Below, in pieces: positions 14,759-21,548 of a stretch of 28,063 nt of DNA. The position numbers and the translations under genes are program-made. The notes beneath the pieces were generated by a model. That model searched no databases, was not told where the DNA came from, and was given only the letters and a program-made list of their open reading frames with translations. Numbering within the stretch: position 1 is the stretch's first letter; each line of letters begins with the position of its first letter. The stretch covers positions 1-28,063 of the forward strand of contig CAJLUG010000001.1 of the NCBI GenBank assembly GCA_905209745.1, read 5' to 3'. The DNA comes from an uncultured Mycoplasma sp. Its GTDB lineage: Bacteria; Bacillota_I; Bacilli_A; RF39; UBA660.

Positions 14759-15298
14759 ATGATTAAAGTTGAAAGTAAATTTAAAGATTTTGGTATTCAA
14801 ATACCTACTGACATTAGCGAAATAACAAGTGAAGCACTTGACGCTATTCTTACTAATGTAGTTGTTGCTAAACATTATTGTGTTGTTGCTCTTTGCCAAA
14901 ATGAAAGTTTGTTTGGTGTTATTAATAATAAAGTAAGTACAGTTGAGGTTATGCCAATTATTGCTAAAATTAGTAAAGAAGATGCTGAACTTATTGGTAT
15001 GAACCAAATGGATAAGATTATTATTGACCGTTCTACTCTTGAACGTGGTTATCATCTTTATCTTAAACATAATGTTCTTAGTCCTCAATTTGTTAATAAG
15101 TATATTACTAATGATACTGAACTAACTCGTTCTATTACTGTTGGTACTTTTGGACAAAATCAAGGATATAAAAAAGGACAAAAAGTTTGGTTTGTTGAAT
15201 TTAAAGTTATAGCTATTAATGATTTAAGAGCTGCTATTACTGATAAACATAAAGCTATTAATCCTTTTGTTTATCATTCTGCTGAAAAAGCTAATTAG
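14759..15298 (+). CDS. Unknown 179-aa protein
   Basis: Not recognised by motif. A helical N-terminal part (EITSEALDAILTNVVVAKHYC) is followed by a sheet-rich region with Gly turns (TVGTFGQNQGYKKGQKVWFVEFKVIAIND). It has no membrane segment or signal. Its place at the head of the rightward arm suggests a virion or assembly role, by position only. The stop is TAG. Confidence 0.75.
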   Translation: MIKVESKFKDFGIQIPTDISEITSEALDAILTNVVVAKHYCVVALCQNESLFGVINNKVSTVEVMPIIAKISKEDAELIGMNQMDKIIIDRSTLERGYHLYLKHNVLSPQFVNKYITNDTELTRSITVGTFGQNQGYKKGQKVWFVEFKVIAINDLRAAITDKHKAINPFVYHSAEKAN

Positions 15299-15317
15299 CC
15301 ATTTCGTCTAAATAATC

Positions 15318-15401
15318 GAACTCTTCTTAAAACTACTTATGTATAATTTAAAATTATAGGTACTTGTGTTCTTGTTTATAGTAGTAATCTAAGAAGAGTT
15401 C
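15318..15401 (+). other. Structured leader element
   Basis: GAACTCTTCTTA (15318-15329) pairs perfectly with TAAGAAGAGTTC (15390-15401). Inside are ACTAC/GTAGT and a TATAAT/ATTATA hairpin, giving a nested fold of about 84 nt that ends 14 nt before the ATG of the 188-aa gene. Candidate cis-regulatory RNA; it is not a tRNA (12-bp outer stem, no anticodon or T-arm). Confidence 0.5.
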
Positions 15402-15415
15402 TTAAACTTTCAATT

Positions 15416-15982
15416 ATGGATTTTAAGACTAATACTAGTTTTAATATTGCTAATACTAGTTCTCATGAAGATTTTGATGATGATTATATTCTTATCTATA
15501 AAGATATAAATAATATATTAGATGATATTGGATTTCAAGGTGATGATAGAATACTTTGTAAATCTATTATTGAAAGTCTTGAAAAAGAAGCTAGTATTAA
15601 TATACGAAAAGATAAATGTGTTGCTATTCCTCATATTGGTACTATTCAAAAGAATTGGTATCGTTCCAAACTTATTAGTCATTATAAAGACTTTAAAGAA
15701 GCTAGAAAAACTATGACTAGAGAAGAGTATAAAGAATATACTGCTAAAGTTATGGAAGAAGAAAAGCAAAAACATTATGAAGAAGAAGAAAAGATTAAGA
15801 CTGAACTTAAGTTTAAAAAGAAACTTCTTCCTATTTGGATTAAACTAAGTAAAAAACATAGTGCTGCTTATGCTAATCTTTGGCTATATGCTATGGGTAA
15901 ACTTGAAATTATTGAATTTGATGAAGAAGTAGAAGAAATATATGAACGGTTTGGAATTGGATTGGATGCTGACCATAGATGA
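15416..15982 (+). CDS. Possible HU/IHF-like protein, 188 aa
   Basis: Residues about 40-85 (ILCKSIIESLEKEASINIRK, then KCVAIPHIGTIQKNW) resemble the HU/IHF pattern: an N-terminal helix pair followed by 'V.IP.IGT'. Crassvirales often carry IHF-like genes in the virion arm. The match is short. A charged coiled-coil-like stretch (REEYKEYTAKVMEEEKQKHYEEEEK) and a helical C-terminus follow, which plain HU proteins lack. It may help shape or package DNA. It overlaps the next gene. It is preceded by the structured element at 15318-15401. Confidence 0.65.
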   Translation: MDFKTNTSFNIANTSSHEDFDDDYILIYKDINNILDDIGFQGDDRILCKSIIESLEKEASINIRKDKCVAIPHIGTIQKNWYRSKLISHYKDFKEARKTMTREEYKEYTAKVMEEEKQKHYEEEEKIKTELKFKKKLLPIWIKLSKKHSAAYANLWLYAMGKLEIIEFDEEVEEIYERFGIGLDADHR

Positions 15983-16541
15983 AACTGGTATGCCAAAAGC
16001 TCCTACACTTAAACAACTTCTTGATAGAGATGTTAGTCTTCTTTATACTAGAGATAAATCTCCTAATAAAGAGATGTATGTTAAAGAAGTTGGAGTTATT
16101 TATTATCTTGGTGACCCTAAAGGTCCGTGTCTACAAGAAGGTCTTAGTGAAAAAGAAGCTCTTAAGAAAGCTATTGAAAATTTTGATTTACCTAAAAATT
16201 ATCAACCTGATATTCTTGTTTGGAAACTTATTAAAAGATATTATAATCAAAAAGCTGGTGCAGGTATGGAAGCTGTACTTAATATTAAGCGTGGTATTCA
16301 TAATGTTGCTCTAGCTGCTAACAAGTTAAATGAATTGTTGAATGACAAATTATCTGATGGTGCTAGTCTAGAAGATGTTCCAGTTGTTATTGGTTATATG
16401 AAACAAATTAATGATTTAGCTAATCAGTTTCCAAACACGATTAAAGCTCTTAATGTAGCTGAAGAAAATCTTCTGTATGAACAAGAGAATGTTGCTGGTA
16501 GAGGTGGTGTTGAAATTACTAGTAGTATGATTGAAGAATAA
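15966..16541 (+). CDS. Conserved-looking unknown virion-arm protein, 191 aa
   Basis: The start at 15966 (MLTIDETGMPKAPTLKQLL) is chosen over 15942 because it reduces the overlap with the preceding gene to 17 nt and begins at the well-formed domain. Features: KEVGVIYYLGDPKGP near residue 40, an amphipathic C-terminal half (IHNVALAANKLNELLNDKL, VVIGYMKQINDLANQFP) and a Gly-rich end. No enzyme motif is visible. It is followed at once by dispersed repeat copy 8. Confidence 0.72.
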   Translation: MLTIDETGMPKAPTLKQLLDRDVSLLYTRDKSPNKEMYVKEVGVIYYLGDPKGPCLQEGLSEKEALKKAIENFDLPKNYQPDILVWKLIKRYYNQKAGAGMEAVLNIKRGIHNVALAANKLNELLNDKLSDGASLEDVPVVIGYMKQINDLANQFPNTIKALNVAEENLLYEQENVAGRGGVEITSSMIEE

Positions 16542-16558
16542 GCTGATGCTAATCTACT

Positions 16559-16612
16559 CCATCCTCCACGGGGAGTCTAGCGTAGGCACGTAGTGCCGAA
16601 GCGGGTCCAAAC
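16559..16612 (+). repeat. Dispersed GC-rich repeat, copy 8, with GC-rich arm
   Basis: The core at 16559-16576 reads CCATCCTCCACGGGGAGT. The arm at 16577-16612 contains GGCAC-GTA-GTGCC and GAAGCGGGTCC, the complement of the arm of copy 6 (GGACCCGCTTC). It lies between two rightward genes. Confidence 0.75.
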
Positions 16613-16640
16613 TAGTGTTGAACTTAATGGTATTAATAAT

Positions 16641-17648
16641 ATGGAACTTAGAGATAAAAGATATAATGATATTAGACTTATTTTTCATGAAGAAGAACAT
16701 AAATATAATGATAGTCTAGGTAATGATTATATTTCAACTACTACTATCCTTCATAATTATGCTCCAAAGTTCGATAAGAACTATTGGTTGAGAAAGAAGT
16801 CTAAAGAACTAGGAATAAGTGAGAAGAAACTAGAAGAACAATGGTCAACTATTACTAAAGAAGCTTGTGAACGTGGAACTAATACTCATAATGGTCTTGA
16901 AGATGGTGTTAAAGGAGCATCTATGTTTCAACAAGCTATTAATTATCTTGATAAACGTGAAGATGGTGTAATGGTTACTATTGCTGATATTCCAAATTTT
17001 GGTGCTAATTATAAACTTCTTAATCTTAAAGATTTTATTGAACTTACAGATAATCGTTATCCTCTTATTTATGATGCGTTTAAAATGTACACTGAAAGAG
17101 GATATAAGATTTATAGTGAGATTGGTATGTTTCTTATAGATTGGTTAATTAGTGGAACTATTGATATTCTTCTAGTTAATGAAGATACTAATTGTGCTGT
17201 TGTAGGTGATTGGAAAACAAATCGTGGTGGATTAAAATTTAGTAGTGGTTATTATAAGAAAGATAAAACAGTTAAACCTGCACAACAAACTAATGTTTGG
17301 GTTGATAAAGATGAACGACTTTTAGCTCCTCTTAATCATCTTCCTAATTGTAATGGTGCTATATATAATCTTCAACTTAGTATGTATGCTTTTGCTGTTG
17401 AATATATACTTGGTTTAACTATTAAAGGTATTTGGTTATGTCATATTGATAGTGATTTTGAACTTAATGAATATGGTATGCCAAAAAGATTTTCTGATGG
17501 TCTTTATCATATTAAAGAAAATCCTATTGAAACTACTAAATTCTTTACTATGAATTATCTACGTGATGATATTAATAAAGTTCTTAAAGATAGAGAATTA
17601 CAAATTAAAGCTAGTGGTGTTCAAACTCAATTTAAACTTGCTATATGA
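16641..17648 (+). CDS. PD-(D/E)XK nuclease, RecB/Cas4-like
   Basis: A 335-aa protein counted from the ATG at 16641. A GTG at 16593 would add 16 residues encoded by the repeat arm, so it is not preferred. Motifs: GTNTH with H83, E160 in YSEIGM, D175 in GTIDILLV, D190 and K192 in GDWKTN, and Q245/Y249 in LQLSMYA. This is the RecB-family PD-(D/E)XK order (H, D, DxK, QxxxY). It probably cleaves DNA during recombination, host DNA breakdown or packaging. The stop overlaps the next start (ATGA), so translation is coupled to the lysis-side genes. Confidence 0.85.
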   Translation: MELRDKRYNDIRLIFHEEEHKYNDSLGNDYISTTTILHNYAPKFDKNYWLRKKSKELGISEKKLEEQWSTITKEACERGTNTHNGLEDGVKGASMFQQAINYLDKREDGVMVTIADIPNFGANYKLLNLKDFIELTDNRYPLIYDAFKMYTERGYKIYSEIGMFLIDWLISGTIDILLVNEDTNCAVVGDWKTNRGGLKFSSGYYKKDKTVKPAQQTNVWVDKDERLLAPLNHLPNCNGAIYNLQLSMYAFAVEYILGLTIKGIWLCHIDSDFELNEYGMPKRFSDGLYHIKENPIETTKFFTMNYLRDDINKVLKDRELQIKASGVQTQFKLAI

Positions 17649-17995
17649 AATTAAATAAAGACAATTTAATTGGAGTAATTATTGGTTTTATTGTTTTAGT
17701 TATATTTGCTATTTGTTTATCTAGTGGATGCGCTAAACGTATTACTCCTGTTCCTGAAATTCGTTATGTTCCTGTTACTGATTCTACTGCTGTTAATGAA
17801 TTAGTTCTAACTAAAGAATTACTTCGTAGAACTCAAGATTCTCTTAACGCTTATAAATCTGATACTACAATTAGTGCTGATTATTTTGTAGCTAAATATA
17901 AACTTGAGCGTATTAGATATTATAATGATATTGCCGGAAAAGGAAATAATATCAAATTTTTACGTTCATGGATTCGTAGAACTCTTGAAGAATAA
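17645..17995 (+). CDS. Small lipoprotein or membrane-anchored protein, possible o-spanin
   Basis: A 116-aa protein. The hydrophobic segment LIGVIIGFIVLVIFAICLSS is followed by GCAKR, giving a lipobox-like LSSGC. The remainder is polar and helical (NELVLTKELLRRTQDSLNAY). It may be a lipoprotein in the periplasm or a plain membrane anchor. Being just before the endolysin and near an i-spanin-like gene, it is a candidate outer-membrane spanin. The coding overlap with the nuclease is 4 nt. Confidence 0.65.
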   Translation: MKLNKDNLIGVIIGFIVLVIFAICLSSGCAKRITPVPEIRYVPVTDSTAVNELVLTKELLRRTQDSLNAYKSDTTISADYFVAKYKLERIRYYNDIAGKGNNIKFLRSWIRRTLEE

Positions 17996-18001
17996 AATAT
18001 T

Positions 18002-18198
18002 ATGTATATTATTAATCGTAGAAAAATATAAGATTAATTAGCGATGAACATCATATTGGTGATGACTTTGAATTTATGATTTATAAAGTTCAAATTAAAG
18101 TTCTTTGGTTTTGGGCTACAATTAAAGAATTTGATGAAGATGAATATTATGATGCTGTTGATTGTTTTAGATATTGTACTAATCCTTATATAAATTAA
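18002..18198 (+). pseudogene. Small gene split by a one-base frameshift
   Basis: ATG at 18002 gives only nine codons (MYIINRRKI) before TAA. One extra A in the A-run at 18022-18026 (five A) would join it to an open frame ending at TAA 18196-18198. That product would be 65 aa (…ISDEHHIGDDFEFMIYKVQI..VLWFWATIKEFDEDE…). The Trp-rich LWFWATIK core is the kind seen in many small Bacteroidetes/phage proteins. As it stands, a 40-aa product from ATG 18076 is possible. It lies directly before the endolysin. Either sequencing error or a real mutation. Confidence 0.6.
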
Positions 18199-18201
18199 AT
18201 T

Positions 18202-18630
18202 ATGGCTTACTTTGGAGATGCTTTTAAAAAACTATCTATTAAAGAAGGTGGTTATGTAAACGATAAAGATGATGCTGGTGGAGAAACTTATAGAGGTATC
18301 AGTCGTAAATATAATCCTACTTGGCAAGGTTGGACTATGATTGATTCTTATAAGAAACATTATACTGTTGGTAGTAAAGAGTTTAAGTCTAAGCTTGATA
18401 ATGATGTTCAGCTTCAGAAACTTGTTTGGGAAAAGTATAAAATAGGTTATTGGGATGTATTTGAACTTGATGATTTTAATAGTCAGAGAGTTGCTGAACA
18501 ATTATTTGATACTAACGTGAATTGTGGTCAAGTTGCAGCTATCAAGATGGCTCAAAGAGTTCTTGGTCTTAAAGAAACTGGTAGATGGAATCTTGATTTA
18601 CTTAATAAACTTATAGAAATAAAAGATTAA
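18202..18630 (+). CDS. Endolysin, GH108-type muramidase
   Basis: A 142-aa protein. The GH108 signature KEGGYVNDKDDAGGETYRGIS (14-34) includes the catalytic E15. The C-terminal half (QLQKLVWEKYKIGYW, then FDTNVNCGQVAAIKMAQRVL, LGLKETG) matches the peptidoglycan-binding fold normally paired with GH108. It would cut the glycan backbone of peptidoglycan at the end of infection. No signal peptide is seen, so it needs a holin or other release path. It lies 3 nt after the split small gene and 19 nt before the membrane-protein pair. Confidence 0.9.
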   Translation: MAYFGDAFKKLSIKEGGYVNDKDDAGGETYRGISRKYNPTWQGWTMIDSYKKHYTVGSKEFKSKLDNDVQLQKLVWEKYKIGYWDVFELDDFNSQRVAEQLFDTNVNCGQVAAIKMAQRVLGLKETGRWNLDLLNKLIEIKD

Positions 18631-18649
18631 CTTAATACTGTATAGAATT

Positions 18650-18928
18650 ATGAAGAAGATGTTAATAGCAATATTTATAATAGCGATTATCAATTTGTGT
18701 TTAACTTTGTATTTATCAATAAGTCGTTTTAGTGTAGAAGCCAATTCATATAATAAAAGTGACACTGCTATTAATCATGTTCGGATTGATTCTATACAGT
18801 TAGTTATAACTGAAAGAGAAAGTATAGTTTATAAACTTAAAGAACATGAGAAAGATATTGAAGATAAAGTTATTAGTCTTAATGATAGTGCTACTTGGGA
18901 GTTATTCAAGAAGTTGGTGTCAGAGTGA
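18650..18928 (+). CDS. Small N-terminally anchored protein, i-spanin/holin-like
   Basis: A 92-aa protein. KKM start, one membrane segment (LIAIFIIAIINLCLTLYLSI), then a helical, charged, coiled-coil-like tail (IQLVITERESIVYKLKEHEKDIEDKVI). This is the shape of an inner-membrane spanin (Rz-like); a holin is less likely with only one segment. The last 83 nt overlap the next gene in another frame, as in Rz/Rz1 pairs. It stands 19 nt after the endolysin. Confidence 0.65.
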   Translation: MKKMLIAIFIIAIINLCLTLYLSISRFSVEANSYNKSDTAINHVRIDSIQLVITERESIVYKLKEHEKDIEDKVISLNDSATWELFKKLVSE

Positions 18929-19268
18929 GATTGATAATGTAGTGCATCCTCCACGGGGAGTCAACACTACTGATACAACTGTTCTTGTCCCTATTAATAT
19001 GATTAAGATTGCTAATACTAAAATTATTAAAGCTAAACTTTATAAAGATATTATTAACGAACAAGATAGTATAATTAATCTCCATAAGATTAAATATAAT
19101 GCTCTTTATAAAGAAGTTGAAACTTTACAAAATAATCTTGATAATAGTAATAAAGTAAATGATAATTTAAATAAGTCTATTGAACGTATTAAACGTAAGA
19201 ATAGATATTTGGTAAGCGGTGGTGCTGTTTGCGCTATCGCTTTTGTTGTTTGTTTACTAGTTAAATAA
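18846..19268 (+). CDS. Exported or membrane protein overlapping the i-spanin-like gene, 140 aa
   Basis: Starts MRKILKIKLLVLMIVLLGSY, a signal-peptide- or anchor-like beginning, without a clear lipobox before C25. A central charged helix (YKEVETLQNNLDNSNKVNDN) follows and a C-terminal membrane segment (YLVSGGAVCAIAFVVCLLVK). An export signal, a coiled coil and a C-terminal anchor together resemble a single-molecule (u-)spanin, though the missing lipobox weakens that. A dispersed repeat (18945-18961) is read in frame as HPPRGV. Confidence 0.65.
   Translation: MRKILKIKLLVLMIVLLGSYSRSWCQSEIDNVVHPPRGVNTTDTTVLVPINMIKIANTKIIKAKLYKDIINEQDSIINLHKIKYNALYKEVETLQNNLDNSNKVNDNLNKSIERIKRKNRYLVSGGAVCAIAFVVCLLVK
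18945..18961 (+). repeat. Dispersed GC-rich repeat, copy 9
   Basis: Exact consensus CATCCTCCACGGGGAGT, in frame within the 140-aa exported-protein gene, 17 nt after the stop of the overlapping gene. Confidence 0.8.
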
Positions 19269-19274
19269 AATATT

Positions 19275-21530
19275 ATGGCTGATGGTAAATATCCTTTTCT
19301 AGAATACATTGAAGAACCTGATAAAGAGAAAAAGTATAAGAAAGCTAGTGATTGTGGATGGTATGACCCTCATAATAACTTTTTAATTGGAGATAGTGGT
19401 GGCTTTCTTTTAAATATTAGACCTGGCAAATTTGTTAATACTGAACTTTTTAATGAAGCTGCTAGAACATATCAAGCCACAGGTAAATATACTCAATTTA
19501 AAGTTGATAGTATTCCTCATAGACAATTTAGACGTAGAGAATGTGATAGACGACGTAATGGTTTTTCTGCTCCTTGTTGGCAAAATCCAGATGGAAGTAT
19601 AGAAGATGTTTGGATAACAGGTGGTCATTATAATTTTCTTAATTATACTCGTATGGAACGTACAGATGAATCATCTGTTATTGTTACTGAACATGGAGCT
19701 ACTGCTAAAAAGATTTATAGTTTTCCTAGTTTTATTGATGCTCAATTTTGGACTTGGCAAATTATAGAATTTTGTAGACGTAATGGTTTACATCTTATTA
19801 TTGATAAAACTCGACGTGGAGGTTTTTCTTATATTATGGCTGCTGATAGTTCTAATGAAGTTAACTTATCTAAGCATAAAGTTGTTATTCATGTTGCGGC
19901 TGATAATAAATACTTAATTAAACAAGGTGGTTTAAGTGACTTTGCTGTTAATAATTTAAAGTTCTTTGAAGAAAAGACTCCATTTAAAAGAGGTATATAT
20001 AGTCCTACTACTGATAGTTTTAAACTTGGTTATCGTATGAAAAATGGAGTTGAAGCTGATGATAGTTGGTCTAGTTCTCTTTTAAGCGTTAGTGCTAATA
20101 ATAATCCAGACTGTGCTATTGGTAAAGATGCTGTTACAATTAAAGTTGAAGAGTTATCTACAATGCAGAATTTTGATGAGTTTATGAATGTAACTGAACC
20201 TACAATGACTGTTGGTACTCGTACTACTGGTACTCTTATGGCTTGGGGAACTGCTACTGCTGCTAATATGCAAATATTTGAACAAAACTTTTATAATCCT
20301 AGAGCATTTGGATTTATGCACTTTGAAAATGTTTGGGATAATGATGCTCGTAATGAAGTTTGTGGATTTTTTAAATCTTATGCTTGGGGTCTTGAAGGGG
20401 AAATAGATGGAGTTAAAGGATTTGATGAAGATGGAAATAGTAATCTACGAATAGGGCTTCAGCTTGCTGCACGAGAAAGAATTGAAAAGAAAAAGACTGC
20501 TAAGACTTTTGCAGAATATCTTAATTATCTTGGTCAGCGTGCTTTATTTCCTGCTGAATCTTTTAGTAGTGCTAGTGAAAATATATTTAGTAGTGAAGCT
20601 CTTAATAAGTTTGAAGATAAACTTCGAGTTGATAATAGTTATAAGTTTTATACTGATGGTGAACTATTTGAAGATGGAACTAAAAAGATTTATTTTAAAT
20701 CTAATGCTCGTATAAGAATTGAAAATCCTGATATGAAAACTTATGATTATATTCAAGGAGTTCCTAGACGTGGTAACGAAGACCCTCATGGTTGTATAAG
20801 AGTTTGGTTTGCTCCTGAATATGAAGAAACATATATTGGCGATAGGCTTATAAGAAGTATTCTTCCCGGTACTTATGTTGCAGTTTATGACCCTGTTGGT
20901 ATTGATAAAGATAAAAAAGAAATTACTGATAGACATTCTCATAATAGTATATTTGTTATTGAAATGCCTAGAGAACGTAATGGATTTAAACCTAAGTTGT
21001 GTGCTGCATATTATGGACGTACTGAACGACTAGAAGAAGCTGATGAAAAGTTTTATCGACTATGTAAATGGTATAATTGTATTGGTACTGGACTTGTAGA
21101 AATAAATCGTGGTGAAACTGTTTCTAATTTTCGTAAATGGAAAGCTACTAAATATCTAGGTTATGAACCTTTATATGTTTGGGATTCTGCTGTTAAAGAA
21201 AAAGTTAGTACTAGTTATGGTTATAATATTGGTAGTGGTCCTAAGAAACTAGATGGTCTTCGACTTCTTAAAGAGTTCTTATATGAAGTTATTGGTAAGA
21301 ATGAATTTGGGGAAGATATTTATGTTTTTGAAAGATTTCTTGATTATCAAACAATTCTTGAACTTAAAAAGTTTAATGCCGAAGGTAACTTTGACCGTAT
21401 ATCTAGTCTTATACTTTTAGGTATATATTGGAAGTCTATTGATATTAAAGGTAAACGAGAACTTGCTAGTCGTAAGAAAGTTACAGAAGATAATGATAAA
21501 ACAGATATTTTTAATAGACAATGGTTTTAA
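19275..21530 (+). CDS. terL: Terminase large subunit
   Basis: A 751-aa DNA packaging motor with nuclease. The Walker A-like loop KTRRGGFS (178-185) is a TerL-type variant lacking the standard GKT; Walker B is VTIKVEE with E292/E293; a GTATA coupling motif lies near 325. The nuclease half has D539 (VAVYDPVG), E609 (LVEINRGE) and D707 (NFDRIS), fitting the RNase H-like acidic triad. It cuts concatemers and drives DNA into the prohead through the portal encoded next. Length fits crAss-like TerL. It is 6 nt after the 140-aa gene and 18 nt before the portal gene. Confidence 0.9.
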   Translation: MADGKYPFLEYIEEPDKEKKYKKASDCGWYDPHNNFLIGDSGGFLLNIRPGKFVNTELFNEAARTYQATGKYTQFKVDSIPHRQFRRRECDRRRNGFSAPCWQNPDGSIEDVWITGGHYNFLNYTRMERTDESSVIVTEHGATAKKIYSFPSFIDAQFWTWQIIEFCRRNGLHLIIDKTRRGGFSYIMAADSSNEVNLSKHKVVIHVAADNKYLIKQGGLSDFAVNNLKFFEEKTPFKRGIYSPTTDSFKLGYRMKNGVEADDSWSSSLLSVSANNNPDCAIGKDAVTIKVEELSTMQNFDEFMNVTEPTMTVGTRTTGTLMAWGTATAANMQIFEQNFYNPRAFGFMHFENVWDNDARNEVCGFFKSYAWGLEGEIDGVKGFDEDGNSNLRIGLQLAARERIEKKKTAKTFAEYLNYLGQRALFPAESFSSASENIFSSEALNKFEDKLRVDNSYKFYTDGELFEDGTKKIYFKSNARIRIENPDMKTYDYIQGVPRRGNEDPHGCIRVWFAPEYEETYIGDRLIRSILPGTYVAVYDPVGIDKDKKEITDRHSHNSIFVIEMPRERNGFKPKLCAAYYGRTERLEEADEKFYRLCKWYNCIGTGLVEINRGETVSNFRKWKATKYLGYEPLYVWDSAVKEKVSTSYGYNIGSGPKKLDGLRLLKEFLYEVIGKNEFGEDIYVFERFLDYQTILELKKFNAEGNFDRISSLILLGIYWKSIDIKGKRELASRKKVTEDNDKTDIFNRQWF

Positions 21531-21548
21531 GATTAAATAGATAAAGAT

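Noticed and set aside
16593..16640. GTG start extending the PD-(D/E)XK nuclease by 16 residues
   Set aside because: The extra residues come from the arm of the dispersed repeat; the ATG at 16641 begins the regular protein.
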